The notes under the pieces: generated by a model
The model's database searches: none
Seen by the model: only the letters and a program-made list of their open reading frames with translations
Told to the model about the DNA's origin: nothing
In this document: in pieces, positions 25,968 through 33,557 of the stretch
Numbering within the stretch: the first letter of the stretch is position 1
Layout of the letters: the number at the start of each line of letters is the position of its first letter
NCBI GenBank assembly: GCA_030828385.1
Contig: JAURCS010000023.1
Location: 1 to 40,923 of the forward strand
Length of the DNA stretch: 40,923 bases
Origin: Gammaproteobacteria bacterium
GTDB lineage: Bacteria > Pseudomonadota > Gammaproteobacteria > Pseudomonadales > Pseudohongiellaceae
Direction: 5' to 3'
Made by a program: the position numbers and the translations under genes

Positions 25968-26097
25968 CCAAAATTTTGGTAGCGTCACGAGCGATGCAAG
26001 TTCGAGGAAAAAATGCACGCAGGGAAGGAGCGTATATTAATACGTGACTGACTGAGTACAATTTTGACGAAGAAATTGTGAGCGCAGTAGCTACTGC
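25968..26097. other. Cluster of five short hairpins between convergent genes
   Basis: In 130 bp there are CCAAAATTTTGG (25968-25979), GCGTC/GATGC (25982-25997, one G-U), CGTAT/ATACG (26031-26044), ACAATTT/AAATTGT (26058-26079) and GCAGTAGCTACTGC (26084-26097). No coding potential is evident. The density of dyads suggests a structured repeat element or RNA; single copy in this window. Confidence 0.45.
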
Positions 26098-26118
26098 AAA
26101 CCAATGTCCACTAATTTC

Positions 26119-26883
26119 TTACTTAAGAAATTTATGGACTGCAGCTTGAAACAACTCAGGCTGTTCGGCGTGCACCCAATGACCTGTACCATCAATGGTC
26201 TGAAACTGTGCTTTAGGAAACAGAGCCAGGATCTCTTTTTCATATTCCGGCAAGACATAGTCGGAATTACCGCCCCTGATAAATAACACGTCTTTCTTAC
26301 AGGGGTTTTCTGAAGCAAGTCCTTCAATCAGTTTAGGGTAGTCTTTCTGGATCACATCCACATTCATGCGCCAGCTATAGTTTCCTTCTTCATCCTTGAG
26401 CATATTCGCCAACAGAAAATCACGCACACTTTTTTCCGCTATATATTCAGCGAGAATTTCATCTGCATCACTTCTGCTGTCAACCATATCCAGGTTCAGC
26501 TCATTCAGCCCGGCAAATATCTGATCGTGATGGGGCTTGTAGCTCACCGGAGCGATATCAACAATTACCAGCTTTTTCACCAGCTGCGGCCACATCAGAG
26601 CAAGCTGCATGGCGGTTTTTCCCCCCATGGAATGGCCAATGAAATTGGCACTTTCAATTTCATGGATTTTCATGGTTTCGCGAACATCATTGGCCATTTC
26701 CAAATAGGACATGGAATTTTGCCAGTCTGAGCGGCCATGATTGCGCTGATCGAGGCCATAGACACTGAAAGTATTAGCAAAAATTTTGGCATGTTGACTC
26801 CAGTTACCCTGGTTACCGAACAGGCCATGAAGAATGATGAGGGGGTCACCAACATCTGAATAGCGCTTACAAAATAGATCCAT
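26119..26883 (-). CDS. YbfF-like alpha/beta hydrolase (esterase)
   Basis: The 254-residue cytoplasmic hydrolase has the oxyanion segment ILHGLFGNQGNWS, LDQRNHGRSDW, the nucleophile elbow GHSMGGKT with Ser85 and the late catalytic His in GTGHWVHAEQP. This pattern is that of YbfF, an esterase with activity on short acyl and acyl-CoA-like esters. The physiological substrate is not known. No strong ribosome-binding site is seen; the 204-bp gap to bcp is AT-rich with no clear feature. Confidence 0.9.
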   Translation of the reverse strand: MDLFCKRYSDVGDPLIILHGLFGNQGNWSQHAKIFANTFSVYGLDQRNHGRSDWQNSMSYLEMANDVRETMKIHEIESANFIGHSMGGKTAMQLALMWPQLVKKLVIVDIAPVSYKPHHDQIFAGLNELNLDMVDSRSDADEILAEYIAEKSVRDFLLANMLKDEEGNYSWRMNVDVIQKDYPKLIEGLASENPCKKDVLFIRGGNSDYVLPEYEKEILALFPKAQFQTIDGTGHWVHAEQPELFQAAVHKFLK

Positions 26884-27087
26884 ACCGGCTTAAATTCTAC
26901 TCAATGATAAAACGGTTAAACGGGACTTGTGTAAAGCTGAAAAAGACAAGAGCGGCTTTTTCTTTATATAGCTCCGAGCTCTTCTTCTCTGATCTTCCAA
27001 TATTAAACTTTTCTAAAATTTAATTCTTTTAAAAATTAGAAGGGTAGTCAAAGAATTATTAATCTATCCTTAAACACAATTTTCAAG

Positions 27088-27561
27088 CTATAGCAGGTTT
27101 TCCTTAATCCATGCCAGAACATCATCATGATGGGTCTTGGTGTTTACCTTTTCCATGATATGTTGTGTGCGACCATCCTTGTCGATAATAAAGGTTGTTC
27201 TTTTCAGCCCCATAAATTCCCGGCCCATGAATTTCTTCAGACCCCACACACCATATTCATCTGCCACGGCATGATCTTCGTCGGACAGTAAGGTGAAGTT
27301 CAGTTTGTCGCGTTCAGCAAATTTGAGCAGCCTGGGATAAGCATCAATACTGACACCCAATACCTTGATACCGAGCTTTTTCAGGGTTTTTTCACTATCT
27401 CTGAGTGCGCAGGCCTGAACCGTACAGCCCGGGGTCATCGCTTTTGGATAGAAATACAGAACAACGATACTGCCCAGATAATCCTTCAAACTGCACTTGT
27501 TACCGTGCTGATCATGTAGGGTAAATGCGGGGGCTTTATTGCCGATTTTGGGTAATGCCAT
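27088..27561 (-). CDS. bcp: Thioredoxin-dependent thiol peroxidase (Bcp-type peroxiredoxin)
   Basis: The 157-residue peroxiredoxin reduces H2O2 and organic peroxides. The peroxidatic Cys46 is in AMTPGCTVQACALRD, and Cys51 five residues later is the resolving cysteine of the atypical 2-Cys E. coli Bcp type. ATG 27561 has GGAG upstream and starts MALPKIGNKAPAF, the normal family N terminus; the frame to 27600 adds 13 residues without support. Confidence 0.93.
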   Translation of the reverse strand: MALPKIGNKAPAFTLHDQHGNKCSLKDYLGSIVVLYFYPKAMTPGCTVQACALRDSEKTLKKLGIKVLGVSIDAYPRLLKFAERDKLNFTLLSDEDHAVADEYGVWGLKKFMGREFMGLKRTTFIIDKDGRTQHIMEKVNTKTHHDDVLAWIKENLL

Positions 27562-27714
27562 GAAGATCTCCGTTGTTATTGGCGTGAAGGATACTGCCAC
27601 TTAAACTCGACTGTCAAAAAGGATTTATTACGATTTTTTTCTACCGCTGGATTGCCCGTCAGGGGCACCTGATGAAACATCTTAAGGAAAATATATAACA
27701 GCAACATGCCAGCT

Positions 27715-28146
27715 TTAGATAAATTTCTCCACCAGTTTTTCAGGATAAAAAGGCCTGCCACGCTCATTCAAAGCAGTGGTGGTTATTCTGGCTATCAGCA
27801 TGAGTGACTGATCCTGGTCTCTGAGAATTTCCTGTAGAAATACAAATTTCAAACGACCTTCCTGTTCAACCCGGGTACGCACGCTGAAGTCGTCTCCACT
27901 GGTTAGTGATGCCCGGTATTCCAGCTCGGCTTTCACAACCACCAGATGAATACCACTGGCTGTCACTTCGGCAAAATCGACACCTCGGGATTTCAGGTAT
28001 TCATGACGCGCATGCTCAAGATAATTCATGTACACCGAATTATTGACGACGCCCTGAAGGTCACATTCATAGTCTCTTACGGCAAGAGTCAGCTCATGGT
28101 TCCCGGAAGCACCAAGGCTATGATTGCTGGAATTATTATTGTTCAT
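27715..28146 (-). CDS. Hot-dog acyl-CoA thioesterase (YbgC/4-hydroxybenzoyl-CoA family)
   Basis: The 143-residue protein shows the hot-dog thioesterase signature VRDYECDLQGVVNNSVYMNY followed by LEHARHEYL. The aspartate-glycine-x-valine-asparagine region is the active-site helix of the family. Members hydrolyse acyl-CoA thioesters in the cytoplasm. The N-terminal Asn/Ser-rich stretch (MNNNNSSNHS) is unusual and probably disordered. ATG 28146 lies 9 nt after AAGG; a GTG at 28152 is too close to the site. Confidence 0.87.
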   Translation of the reverse strand: MNNNNSSNHSLGASGNHELTLAVRDYECDLQGVVNNSVYMNYLEHARHEYLKSRGVDFAEVTASGIHLVVVKAELEYRASLTSGDDFSVRTRVEQEGRLKFVFLQEILRDQDQSLMLIARITTTALNERGRPFYPEKLVEKFI

Positions 28147-28315
28147 TCTCACAAGCCTTCTGTGGGGTGAGCGTTAATCCTGATTTTGCCGGGAACCCGG
28201 CGACAGGCAATGTCACATTCTATTAGATCAGGCGCCTTTGCCCAAACCATTCTGCGGCAATTGTGAAGTGATTTTTACACAGGAAAATCCCAGGCAAAAC
28301 AAGCGCTGGACAAAG

Positions 28316-28324
28316 TTATCCACA
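28316..28324 (+). promoter_or_regulatory. Consensus DnaA box 1
   Basis: TTATCCACA, identical to the DnaA-box consensus, in the 589-bp gene-free stretch 28147-28735. Confidence 0.7.
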
Positions 28325-28346
28325 CGTCAGTGTAAAAGGTCATTTC

Positions 28347-28355
28347 TGTGGATAA
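28347..28355 (-). promoter_or_regulatory. Consensus DnaA box 2
   Basis: TGTGGATAA, the exact reverse complement of the consensus, with its first base 31 bp from that of box 1. The two boxes face each other. Confidence 0.7.
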
Positions 28356-28380
28356 TTCTGTGCAATATTTTTTCAGGAAT

Positions 28381-28560
28381 TCGAGCGCTATTACAAGGTA
28401 AATAATTTTTAACCAAGAGTTTTAAAAGGAATTTATATTTTTTCTATATATATCAATTGGTTATAAAATACTGGGGAGTATTTTGGCAAGTTATCAATTT
28501 TTCTTAATCGGTAATATCACAATGATTCGCTATGTGCATAAAATTACTGGATTTATTCTA
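28381..28560. other. AT-rich stretch next to the DnaA boxes, with an IHF consensus
   Basis: By hand count this 180-bp block has 47 G or C bases (26%), far below the surrounding genes. TATCAATTGGTTA at 28451-28463 fits the IHF consensus WATCAANNNNTTR exactly. Together with the adjacent DnaA boxes this resembles an unwinding element, but no replication gene is nearby. The rest of the gap (28561-28735) contains a GGGCAC/GTGCCC hairpin (28588-28615) and probably the redoxin promoter. Confidence 0.5.
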
Positions 28561-28735
28561 AATCAGCAGAAAAAATGCATCTTTTAGGGGCACGCTTGAA
28601 GCGCTTGTTGTGCCCTGTGATGAACCCGTTTTGCCTTTCTTCAAGCTATTTCAGTTACACTTGAAAGGAATCCAGACCAGTCATGTTCTGATGTGGTGAT
28701 AGCCAAAATAATTCCAACATTAACAAAGAGATATT

Positions 28736-29314
28736 ATGAAAACTGTTATGCAAACCCTGACCCGACGCCTGCCGGTATTACTCCTTTTATGCTTTTTCTC
28801 ACCACTCAGCACGGCCCAGGAATTCAACTGGGCACCGGACTACCCGGTCGGCGCCACCATTCCCATGCTGGAAGCGCCGGATCAAAATGGTACTGTGCAG
28901 ACACTCGACAGTCTGTCGGGAGAGAAAGGCCTGGTGCTGGTTTTTAATCGCTCCTTTGACTGGTGCCCTTACTGCAAAGCGCAGTTAGTGGGGCTTCAGG
29001 AAGCCAGCGCCAATCTGGAGGCTGCCGGTCTCAATATCGCCACCATTACCTATGATGCAGTGGATACCCTGAAACTGGTTGAAGAGGATCTCGATATCAG
29101 CTTTGCCATGCTACATGACGAGGCCATCACGCACGTGAATGCCTTTAATATTCTCAATACAAGTTATGAGCCCGATAGCTTTGCTTACGGCGTACCGCAG
29201 CCGGGCATTATGCTGGTCAGTCCCCAGGGAGTGATTCAGGCCAAGTTTGCCGAGGAAAATTTTCGCATCAGACCGGACTGGTCAGATGTGATTGAGGCTG
29301 CTGCCAGGCTCTAG
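28736..29314 (+). CDS. Secreted redoxin (AhpC/TSA-like, CPYC motif)
   Basis: The 192-residue protein has a signal peptide (LLLLCFFSPLSTA) and a thioredoxin-fold domain. The motif RSFDWCPYCKAQLVGLQEA gives Cys77 and Cys80 in a CxxC arrangement where peroxiredoxins have a single peroxidatic Cys, so it may act as a periplasmic thiol oxidoreductase or peroxidase. Partner and substrate are unknown. AAAGAG precedes ATG 28736. It is divergent from the thioesterase gene across the DnaA-box region. Confidence 0.85.
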   Translation: MKTVMQTLTRRLPVLLLLCFFSPLSTAQEFNWAPDYPVGATIPMLEAPDQNGTVQTLDSLSGEKGLVLVFNRSFDWCPYCKAQLVGLQEASANLEAAGLNIATITYDAVDTLKLVEEDLDISFAMLHDEAITHVNAFNILNTSYEPDSFAYGVPQPGIMLVSPQGVIQAKFAEENFRIRPDWSDVIEAAARL

Positions 29315-29351
29315 ACAAGCCATACATGATTAACCTTAACAAAGAGACTGC

Positions 29352-30074
29352 TTACAGGCCGACTGTGGCCAGCAGCGGGTTATGATCCGACGCATTCGAG
29401 TGTTGAGTGTGGGAATCATGCACCGTCAGGTCACGGACAAACATGTAATCCAGATGTCGACCGAACACTCGTGAACGCTTGTCTTCTTCAAACAGCACTT
29501 CCCTTAAACCGTGACGGGTAGAAATTTCATCCAGTAACTGGGTGCGCTGCTGACGCCAGGCATTGAAGTCCCCGGCAAAAATCACTGGCCCTTTGTGGGC
29601 ATCGATATGTTTGAGCAAATCCTTTAACTGGCGCGTGTAGGCATTCATGCCAAGACTGAAATTCACCGCATGCAGGTTGATGACCAGCAATGGGTCGGGG
29701 TGATCCGTGAGTCCATAGGTGGTGATATTGGCGGCCTTGGCGGTTCGAAAAACCGGTTCATTATGCTGCAGGCCATTTTCGGAGCTATGGCCAACATTGG
29801 ATACTGTCATCACGCCAGTGGTTCTGCCCGGCAAGGAGAAGCCCGGGGCAAAACTGCGATGCCAGTTTTCACTGAAATGATCCAGAGACACCCCTTCCTT
29901 ATGCACTTCCTGTAACAGGGCAAGATCCACAGAACGGCTAAAATCAGCCAGATCAGCACCCAGCTGAGTCCGCGACTGTTTCTTCACATTCCAGCTTAGT
30001 ACCCGGATATTCTCGGGGTTCAGCCTTGATTCATTTGAATTATGCATAGTTATCAGTTGGTTGGCCTCTGCCAT
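29352..30074 (-). CDS. Endonuclease/exonuclease/phosphatase (EEP) family hydrolase
   Basis: The 240-residue metal-dependent hydrolase has the EEP signatures: IRVLSWNVKKQ at the start, the metal ligand Glu in DLALLQEVHKE, the catalytic GDFNAWRQQR and the C-terminal SDHNPLLATVGL. The family includes DNases, RNases and phospho- or sphingolipid phosphodiesterases; substrate cannot be decided. There is no signal peptide. The start is uncertain: ATG 30074 or ATG 30047, neither with a good ribosome-binding site. Confidence 0.88.
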   Translation of the reverse strand: MAEANQLITMHNSNESRLNPENIRVLSWNVKKQSRTQLGADLADFSRSVDLALLQEVHKEGVSLDHFSENWHRSFAPGFSLPGRTTGVMTVSNVGHSSENGLQHNEPVFRTAKAANITTYGLTDHPDPLLVINLHAVNFSLGMNAYTRQLKDLLKHIDAHKGPVIFAGDFNAWRQQRTQLLDEISTRHGLREVLFEEDKRSRVFGRHLDYMFVRDLTVHDSHTQHSNASDHNPLLATVGL

Positions 30075-30260
30075 CAAAAAAACTTTAGTGACTCTCTACA
30101 GTGCCTGATATGGCATCTGCAGGGAAAAAATCAAGCAGGTAATCTTTGCTACCTTTGCTAACATAGCCACATGATTGTGCTTGATACACAACCCGGGTAA
30201 ACCTGCATCAACCCGGAATTTAGTTAACCTTCATTTGACCCATAGTAGCAATAATACGCT

Positions 30261-30971
30261 TTGAACAACCTGACATTTATCAACCTTTCACTAAATAAAC
30301 TGCTAGTAGTTTTGCTGGCTGCGGGCCTGTTGAGCGCCTGCGCTACGCCAGAGCCTTCCAGAATTTCAGAGGAAGTTACCTACGAAGTGGTTGATATGTC
30401 TGGCAACTGGGAAAAGGATTATCAACTCAGCGATGATTTCGAGACTGAATTCAATCTGTATATATTTGATATACAACGACGGCTGAACCCACAGAGCGAG
30501 AATATCAATCGCAGCACCACTTTTGGCAGTGGCGCTGCCGTGGGAAACCGGGAGTCGGTTATCGGGCTAGCGCGTTTTACTGAAGAAATCACGCGCATGC
30601 CCCTGTTGCAGATTGAACAGGACCGCGCCCGTATGCGTATTAAGCGCGAAGATGACTTTGCCCTGTTATGCGAATTTTTCAACCGCCAAACCTCGGTCAC
30701 GCAAACCCCCTTCGGTACAGAAGAATGTGGCTGGAACGGAGAGCAATTGCTGTTCATGCTATATCTTACTGATGGCCTGAGAATTTTTTATCAGGTCACC
30801 CTCTCCCCCAATGGTCAGCAGCTAAATATCACCACCACAGTGAGTTCAGCGACTGTCTCTACTCCCCTGACCATCAGTAATTATTATCGGCGCTATGATA
30901 TTCCGGAAAGCGACATCGACTGCATTCTGACACTGACGCGCAACAATGTTTGCCGGCGGGTGGGCAATTGA
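30261..30971 (+). CDS. Lipoprotein of unknown function, first gene of an overlapping pair
   Basis: The 236-residue protein begins at a TTG (30261), the only start that includes the signal peptide LLVVLLAAGLLSAC with its lipobox cysteine; no ATG lies before residue 46. The mature part has a GNWEKDYQLSDDFETE segment, a basic RARMRIKREDDFALLCEFF region and four cysteines (EECGWNG, DCILT, NVCRR) that may pair in the periplasm. I do not recognise the family. The last four bases overlap the start of the next gene, so the two are translationally coupled. Confidence 0.78.
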   Translation: MNNLTFINLSLNKLLVVLLAAGLLSACATPEPSRISEEVTYEVVDMSGNWEKDYQLSDDFETEFNLYIFDIQRRLNPQSENINRSTTFGSGAAVGNRESVIGLARFTEEITRMPLLQIEQDRARMRIKREDDFALLCEFFNRQTSVTQTPFGTEECGWNGEQLLFMLYLTDGLRIFYQVTLSPNGQQLNITTTVSSATVSTPLTISNYYRRYDIPESDIDCILTLTRNNVCRRVGN

Positions 30972-32050
30972 ATAAGGCTAAAAATATAGCCAGCGTGCTG
31001 TCCTGTGTCTGCACACTGCTGCTCTATTGCCTGGGTAGTGGCCTGGTTCAGGCGCAGCCGAGCAATGATGAACGGCCGCTGCTTGATGTAAGCATCGAAA
31101 TCTTTGCCATGAATCTGCCGCAGGATGCCCTCACCCAACAGGCTGAAGATGTTTATCCTGCCGTGCGCCAGACCGAAGCGCGCTACCTGCCTTCCTTTCT
31201 TAAACTGATCCTGGAAGAGAGCGGTACCTGGGGTGCGGTCAGATTACTGCCAGAACCTGATAGCGGTGCTGAATTACAAATCTCGGCCAGCATCGTCAGT
31301 TCAAATGGCACACAACTGGAACTGGCCCTGATCGCCAGGGACGCTACCGGGCGGATCTGGGCTGAAAAAACTTATACCGGCACTGCCGTGGAAAGTGTTT
31401 CCCTGAATCAGCCGCTGCTGGGCACTGATCCTTTTTTGTATCTTTACCAGAGCATTGCCTATGACCTGGCAGAAATGGCGAGCAGTCTCAGCAGTGCCCA
31501 GCTAAATGAAATCAAGTCGGTTGCCCTGCTGCAATACGCCGCCTTACTGGCACCGGCTGTTTTTACTCCCTACCTGAGCAGTGATGAAAACAATATGATT
31601 TCCCTGGCCCGACTACCGGCAGACAACGATCCTTTTCTGCAACGGGTGAAACAGATTCGCGAACATGAATATGTGTTTATTGATGTAGTGGATGAGCAAT
31701 ACGAAAGTTTCTTTGTCACCATAAAGCCGGTTTATGACTTGTGGCGCAGGTATCGGCGCGAGCAGATTGCCAGTGAAATCGACAAGATCAATCGGGAAAT
31801 GCGGCAGAGTAATGATCTTCGTCGTGGCAGCTATATGTCATTGCTGGAAAGCTACAACAACTTTCGCTGGGCGCGCATGCAGGACCAGTATCTGGATGAA
31901 ATCAGTGAAGGTTTTACTAATGAAGTGCTACCCACCGATATCACCCTTGAAGATTCCCTTTACCACCTTTCCGGCACCCTGGAAGAACAGTATCAGGAAT
32001 GGAAATCTATTCTGAAAGAGCTTTATGAACTCGATGAGCAGTCACCCTAA
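30968..32050 (+). CDS. Secreted protein of unknown function, second gene of the pair
   Basis: About 360 residues. The preferred start is the TTG at 30968, which overlaps the previous stop (TTGA) and gives a signal peptide MNKAKNIASVLSCVCTLLLY with cleavage near LVQAQ. The N-terminal half has a beta-rich stretch (AELQISASIVSSNGTQLELA) like an LPP20/CsgG-type or lipoprotein-carrier domain. The C-terminal half is helical and charged (YDLWRRYRREQIASEID) and ends with LSGTLEEQYQEWKSILKE. A role as an envelope partner of the upstream lipoprotein is inferred from the coupling. No catalytic motif seen. Confidence 0.78.
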   Translation: MNKAKNIASVLSCVCTLLLYCLGSGLVQAQPSNDERPLLDVSIEIFAMNLPQDALTQQAEDVYPAVRQTEARYLPSFLKLILEESGTWGAVRLLPEPDSGAELQISASIVSSNGTQLELALIARDATGRIWAEKTYTGTAVESVSLNQPLLGTDPFLYLYQSIAYDLAEMASSLSSAQLNEIKSVALLQYAALLAPAVFTPYLSSDENNMISLARLPADNDPFLQRVKQIREHEYVFIDVVDEQYESFFVTIKPVYDLWRRYRREQIASEIDKINREMRQSNDLRRGSYMSLLESYNNFRWARMQDQYLDEISEGFTNEVLPTDITLEDSLYHLSGTLEEQYQEWKSILKELYELDEQSP

Positions 32051-32262
32051 AGGCATCGCCTCTTCAAAGGACTGTGTTTCATAAAGGAAACAGGCAGGGA
32101 TTTCTGTAACTCACAAGCAAGAGATACCGTAATAAACTTTACTCACTGACTGCTCAGTTCCGCTGTATATTTGATTTCACCGTTTAGTTTCACTACCCGG
32201 CCAGTTATTTGCCATAATGGCTCATCGCATGCACCAGTACCGCAACTATATGGGGACGAACT

Positions 32263-32742
32263 ATGAGTGAAGATTCCAAAAACATGAATAACACACCACT
32301 AAATCTGGAAGATGTGATGGATAATCTGAGCCGGCAAATATCCCCGGTCCCCGGATTTACTCCCCCTGCTGTTGGCAAAGATGCGCTGTACTGCCCGCTA
32401 CCAGCCAGTTGCAGTGCTGAGGAACAAAATGAGTTCCGAAGTGCAGCGGTATTTCTTGCATCCCTTGCCACTGAAGTCAAAGCCTGGCGTATGCAACTGC
32501 CTGAAAACTACCAGCCCGCGGTCATTGCTGTATTACATGGCGGCGTCCAGATCAATGTCCTGAAACTGGCCCAGGTCAGTTTTGACGGTATTCGTATTGA
32601 AGGCCTGATTCAGGACAGCCCGGTCACGATGTTTACCCACCAGTCCACCGTCCAGATGATGTGTTTTGCCACCGAAGTAAAAGAAGAAACCAAGCCCAAC
32701 CCCATTGGCTTTATCTGGCCGGATCATAACGAGGAAGTGTAG
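32263..32742 (+). CDS. Conserved-looking hypothetical cytoplasmic protein
   Basis: The 159-residue protein has no signal peptide or membrane segment. Visible features are an acidic N terminus (MSEDSKNMNNTPLNLEDVMD), a central helix (RSAAVFLASLATEVKAWRMQ), and a beta-rich C-terminal half (PAVIAVLHGGVQINVLKLAQ, ending GFIWPDHNEEV). I do not recognise the family. GGGGAC precedes ATG 32263. Codon use looks like that of its neighbours. Confidence 0.72.
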   Translation: MSEDSKNMNNTPLNLEDVMDNLSRQISPVPGFTPPAVGKDALYCPLPASCSAEEQNEFRSAAVFLASLATEVKAWRMQLPENYQPAVIAVLHGGVQINVLKLAQVSFDGIRIEGLIQDSPVTMFTHQSTVQMMCFATEVKEETKPNPIGFIWPDHNEEV

Positions 32743-32815
32743 TACTTTCTTCACACAAAACTCTAAAGCGCTATTTTATTGATATTTCTGAATTTATTGC
32801 TTTACTGAATAGAGA

Positions 32816-32868
32816 CAATAGTAAAGTTTTGACTCGCTGATGAGTGTTGTGCAATAGTAAATACTTGA
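32816..32868. promoter_or_regulatory. Two direct repeats upstream of the higBA locus
   Basis: CAATAGTAAA-NNN-TTGA occurs at 32816-32832 and again at 32852-32868, 36 bp apart. It lies directly before the higB remnant, where HigA autoregulatory operators are found. Confidence 0.45.
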
Positions 32869-32877
32869 GAATTCGGA

Positions 32878-33155
32878 ATAATTAAAGTTTTCGCCATAAA
32901 GGGCTTGAAAGCTTTTTCACTACGGGGAGTATAGCCGGCATTCAAGCCAGGCATAAGCCTCGCCTGCAAGAACAATTACAGGCATTACACACGGCCGTAG
33001 TAATTGAAGAGATGGCAATTCCTGGTTGGAACCTGCATCCCTTGAAAGGAAACTTTAAATCCCATTGGGCCATTAATGTGAGCGGAAACTGGCGTATCGT
33101 ATTCAAATTCTCAGACGGGCATGCCTATATTGTTAATTACGAGGATTACCACTGA
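32878..33155 (+). pseudogene. higB: higB toxin remnant (RelE/HigB superfamily), start codon lost and frameshifted
   Basis: HigB is a ribosome-dependent mRNA endonuclease. The first part reads IKVFAIKGLKAF in one frame (from 32881) and hits TAG at 32932. The rest reads FTTGSIAGIQARHKPRL, then EEMAIPGWNLHPLKGNF, SHWAINVSGNWRIVFKF and HAYIVNYEDYH in another frame, ending at 33155. Adding one T to the T5 run at 32913-32917 would join them into a normal HigB of about 92 residues. The codon where Met is expected is ATA (32878-32880), with an in-frame stop upstream. Both lesions suggest that the toxin is inactive. The stop overlaps the start of higA by one base. Confidence 0.85.
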
Positions 33156-33448
33156 TGGACTTAGTGCAACACAACCCCATGCATCCGGGAAAATTTATAA
33201 AACGTGTTTATCTTACTCCCCATGACATTGGCTCTAATGAGTTGTCCAGAAAATTGCAGGTGAGTGCCGGACTGGTAAGCAGAATGCTCAATGGCAAAAC
33301 CGATGTCTCGCCAGCGATGGCAATTAAATTATCAAAGGTTTTGGGAAGAACTGCCGAAAGCTGGCTTGCCATGCAGGATAACTACAATTTATGGATTGCC
33401 CGTAAATCCATTGACCTGGAAAAATACGAAGCGATTTCTTTTGCCTGA
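33155..33448 (+). CDS. higA: HigA-family antitoxin (XRE-type HTH)
   Basis: The 97-residue DNA-binding protein has the HigA layout: PMHPGKFIKRVYL, a helix-turn-helix NELSRKLQVSAGLVSRMLNG, KTDVSPAMAIKLSKVLGRTA and ESWLAMQDNYNLW. It would neutralise HigB and repress its own operon. Since the toxin gene is broken, it is an orphan antitoxin here. It starts at the base where the higB stop ends, which shows that the toxin frame was originally coupled to it. Confidence 0.93.
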   Translation: MDLVQHNPMHPGKFIKRVYLTPHDIGSNELSRKLQVSAGLVSRMLNGKTDVSPAMAIKLSKVLGRTAESWLAMQDNYNLWIARKSIDLEKYEAISFA

Positions 33449-33456
33449 ACACAAGT

Positions 33457-33491
33457 AAAAAGAACCAGGATTTCTTCACGCCTGTTCTTTT
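33457..33491 (+). terminator. Terminator of higA
   Basis: AAAAGAAC(c)AGG pairs with CCTGTTCTTTT with one bulged base, 9 nt after the higA stop codon; it leads into the repeat array. Confidence 0.7.
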
Positions 33492-33550
33492 AACTTGCGA
33501 CTTATAACTTGAATCTTGTGACTTGTAACTTTTAACTTGTAACTTGCGAC
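33490..33550. repeat. ACTTG-type array between convergent genes
   Basis: About eight degenerate units of 7-8 bp (AACTTGCG, ACTTATA, ACTTGAAT, CTTGTG, ACTTGTA, ACTTTTA, ACTTGTA, ACTTGCG), ending 8 bp before the stop of the TPR gene. Confidence 0.65.
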
Positions 33551-33557
33551 TGGTTTT

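Noticed and set aside
28693-28947. 84-residue frame overlapping the redoxin start
   Set aside because: It is out of frame with the redoxin signal peptide, which has a proper ribosome-binding site.
32911-32920. Programmed -1 frameshift in higB
   Set aside because: The T5 run does not give a good tandem slip (TTT, TCA), there is no obvious stimulating structure, and the start codon is also lost; decay is simpler.
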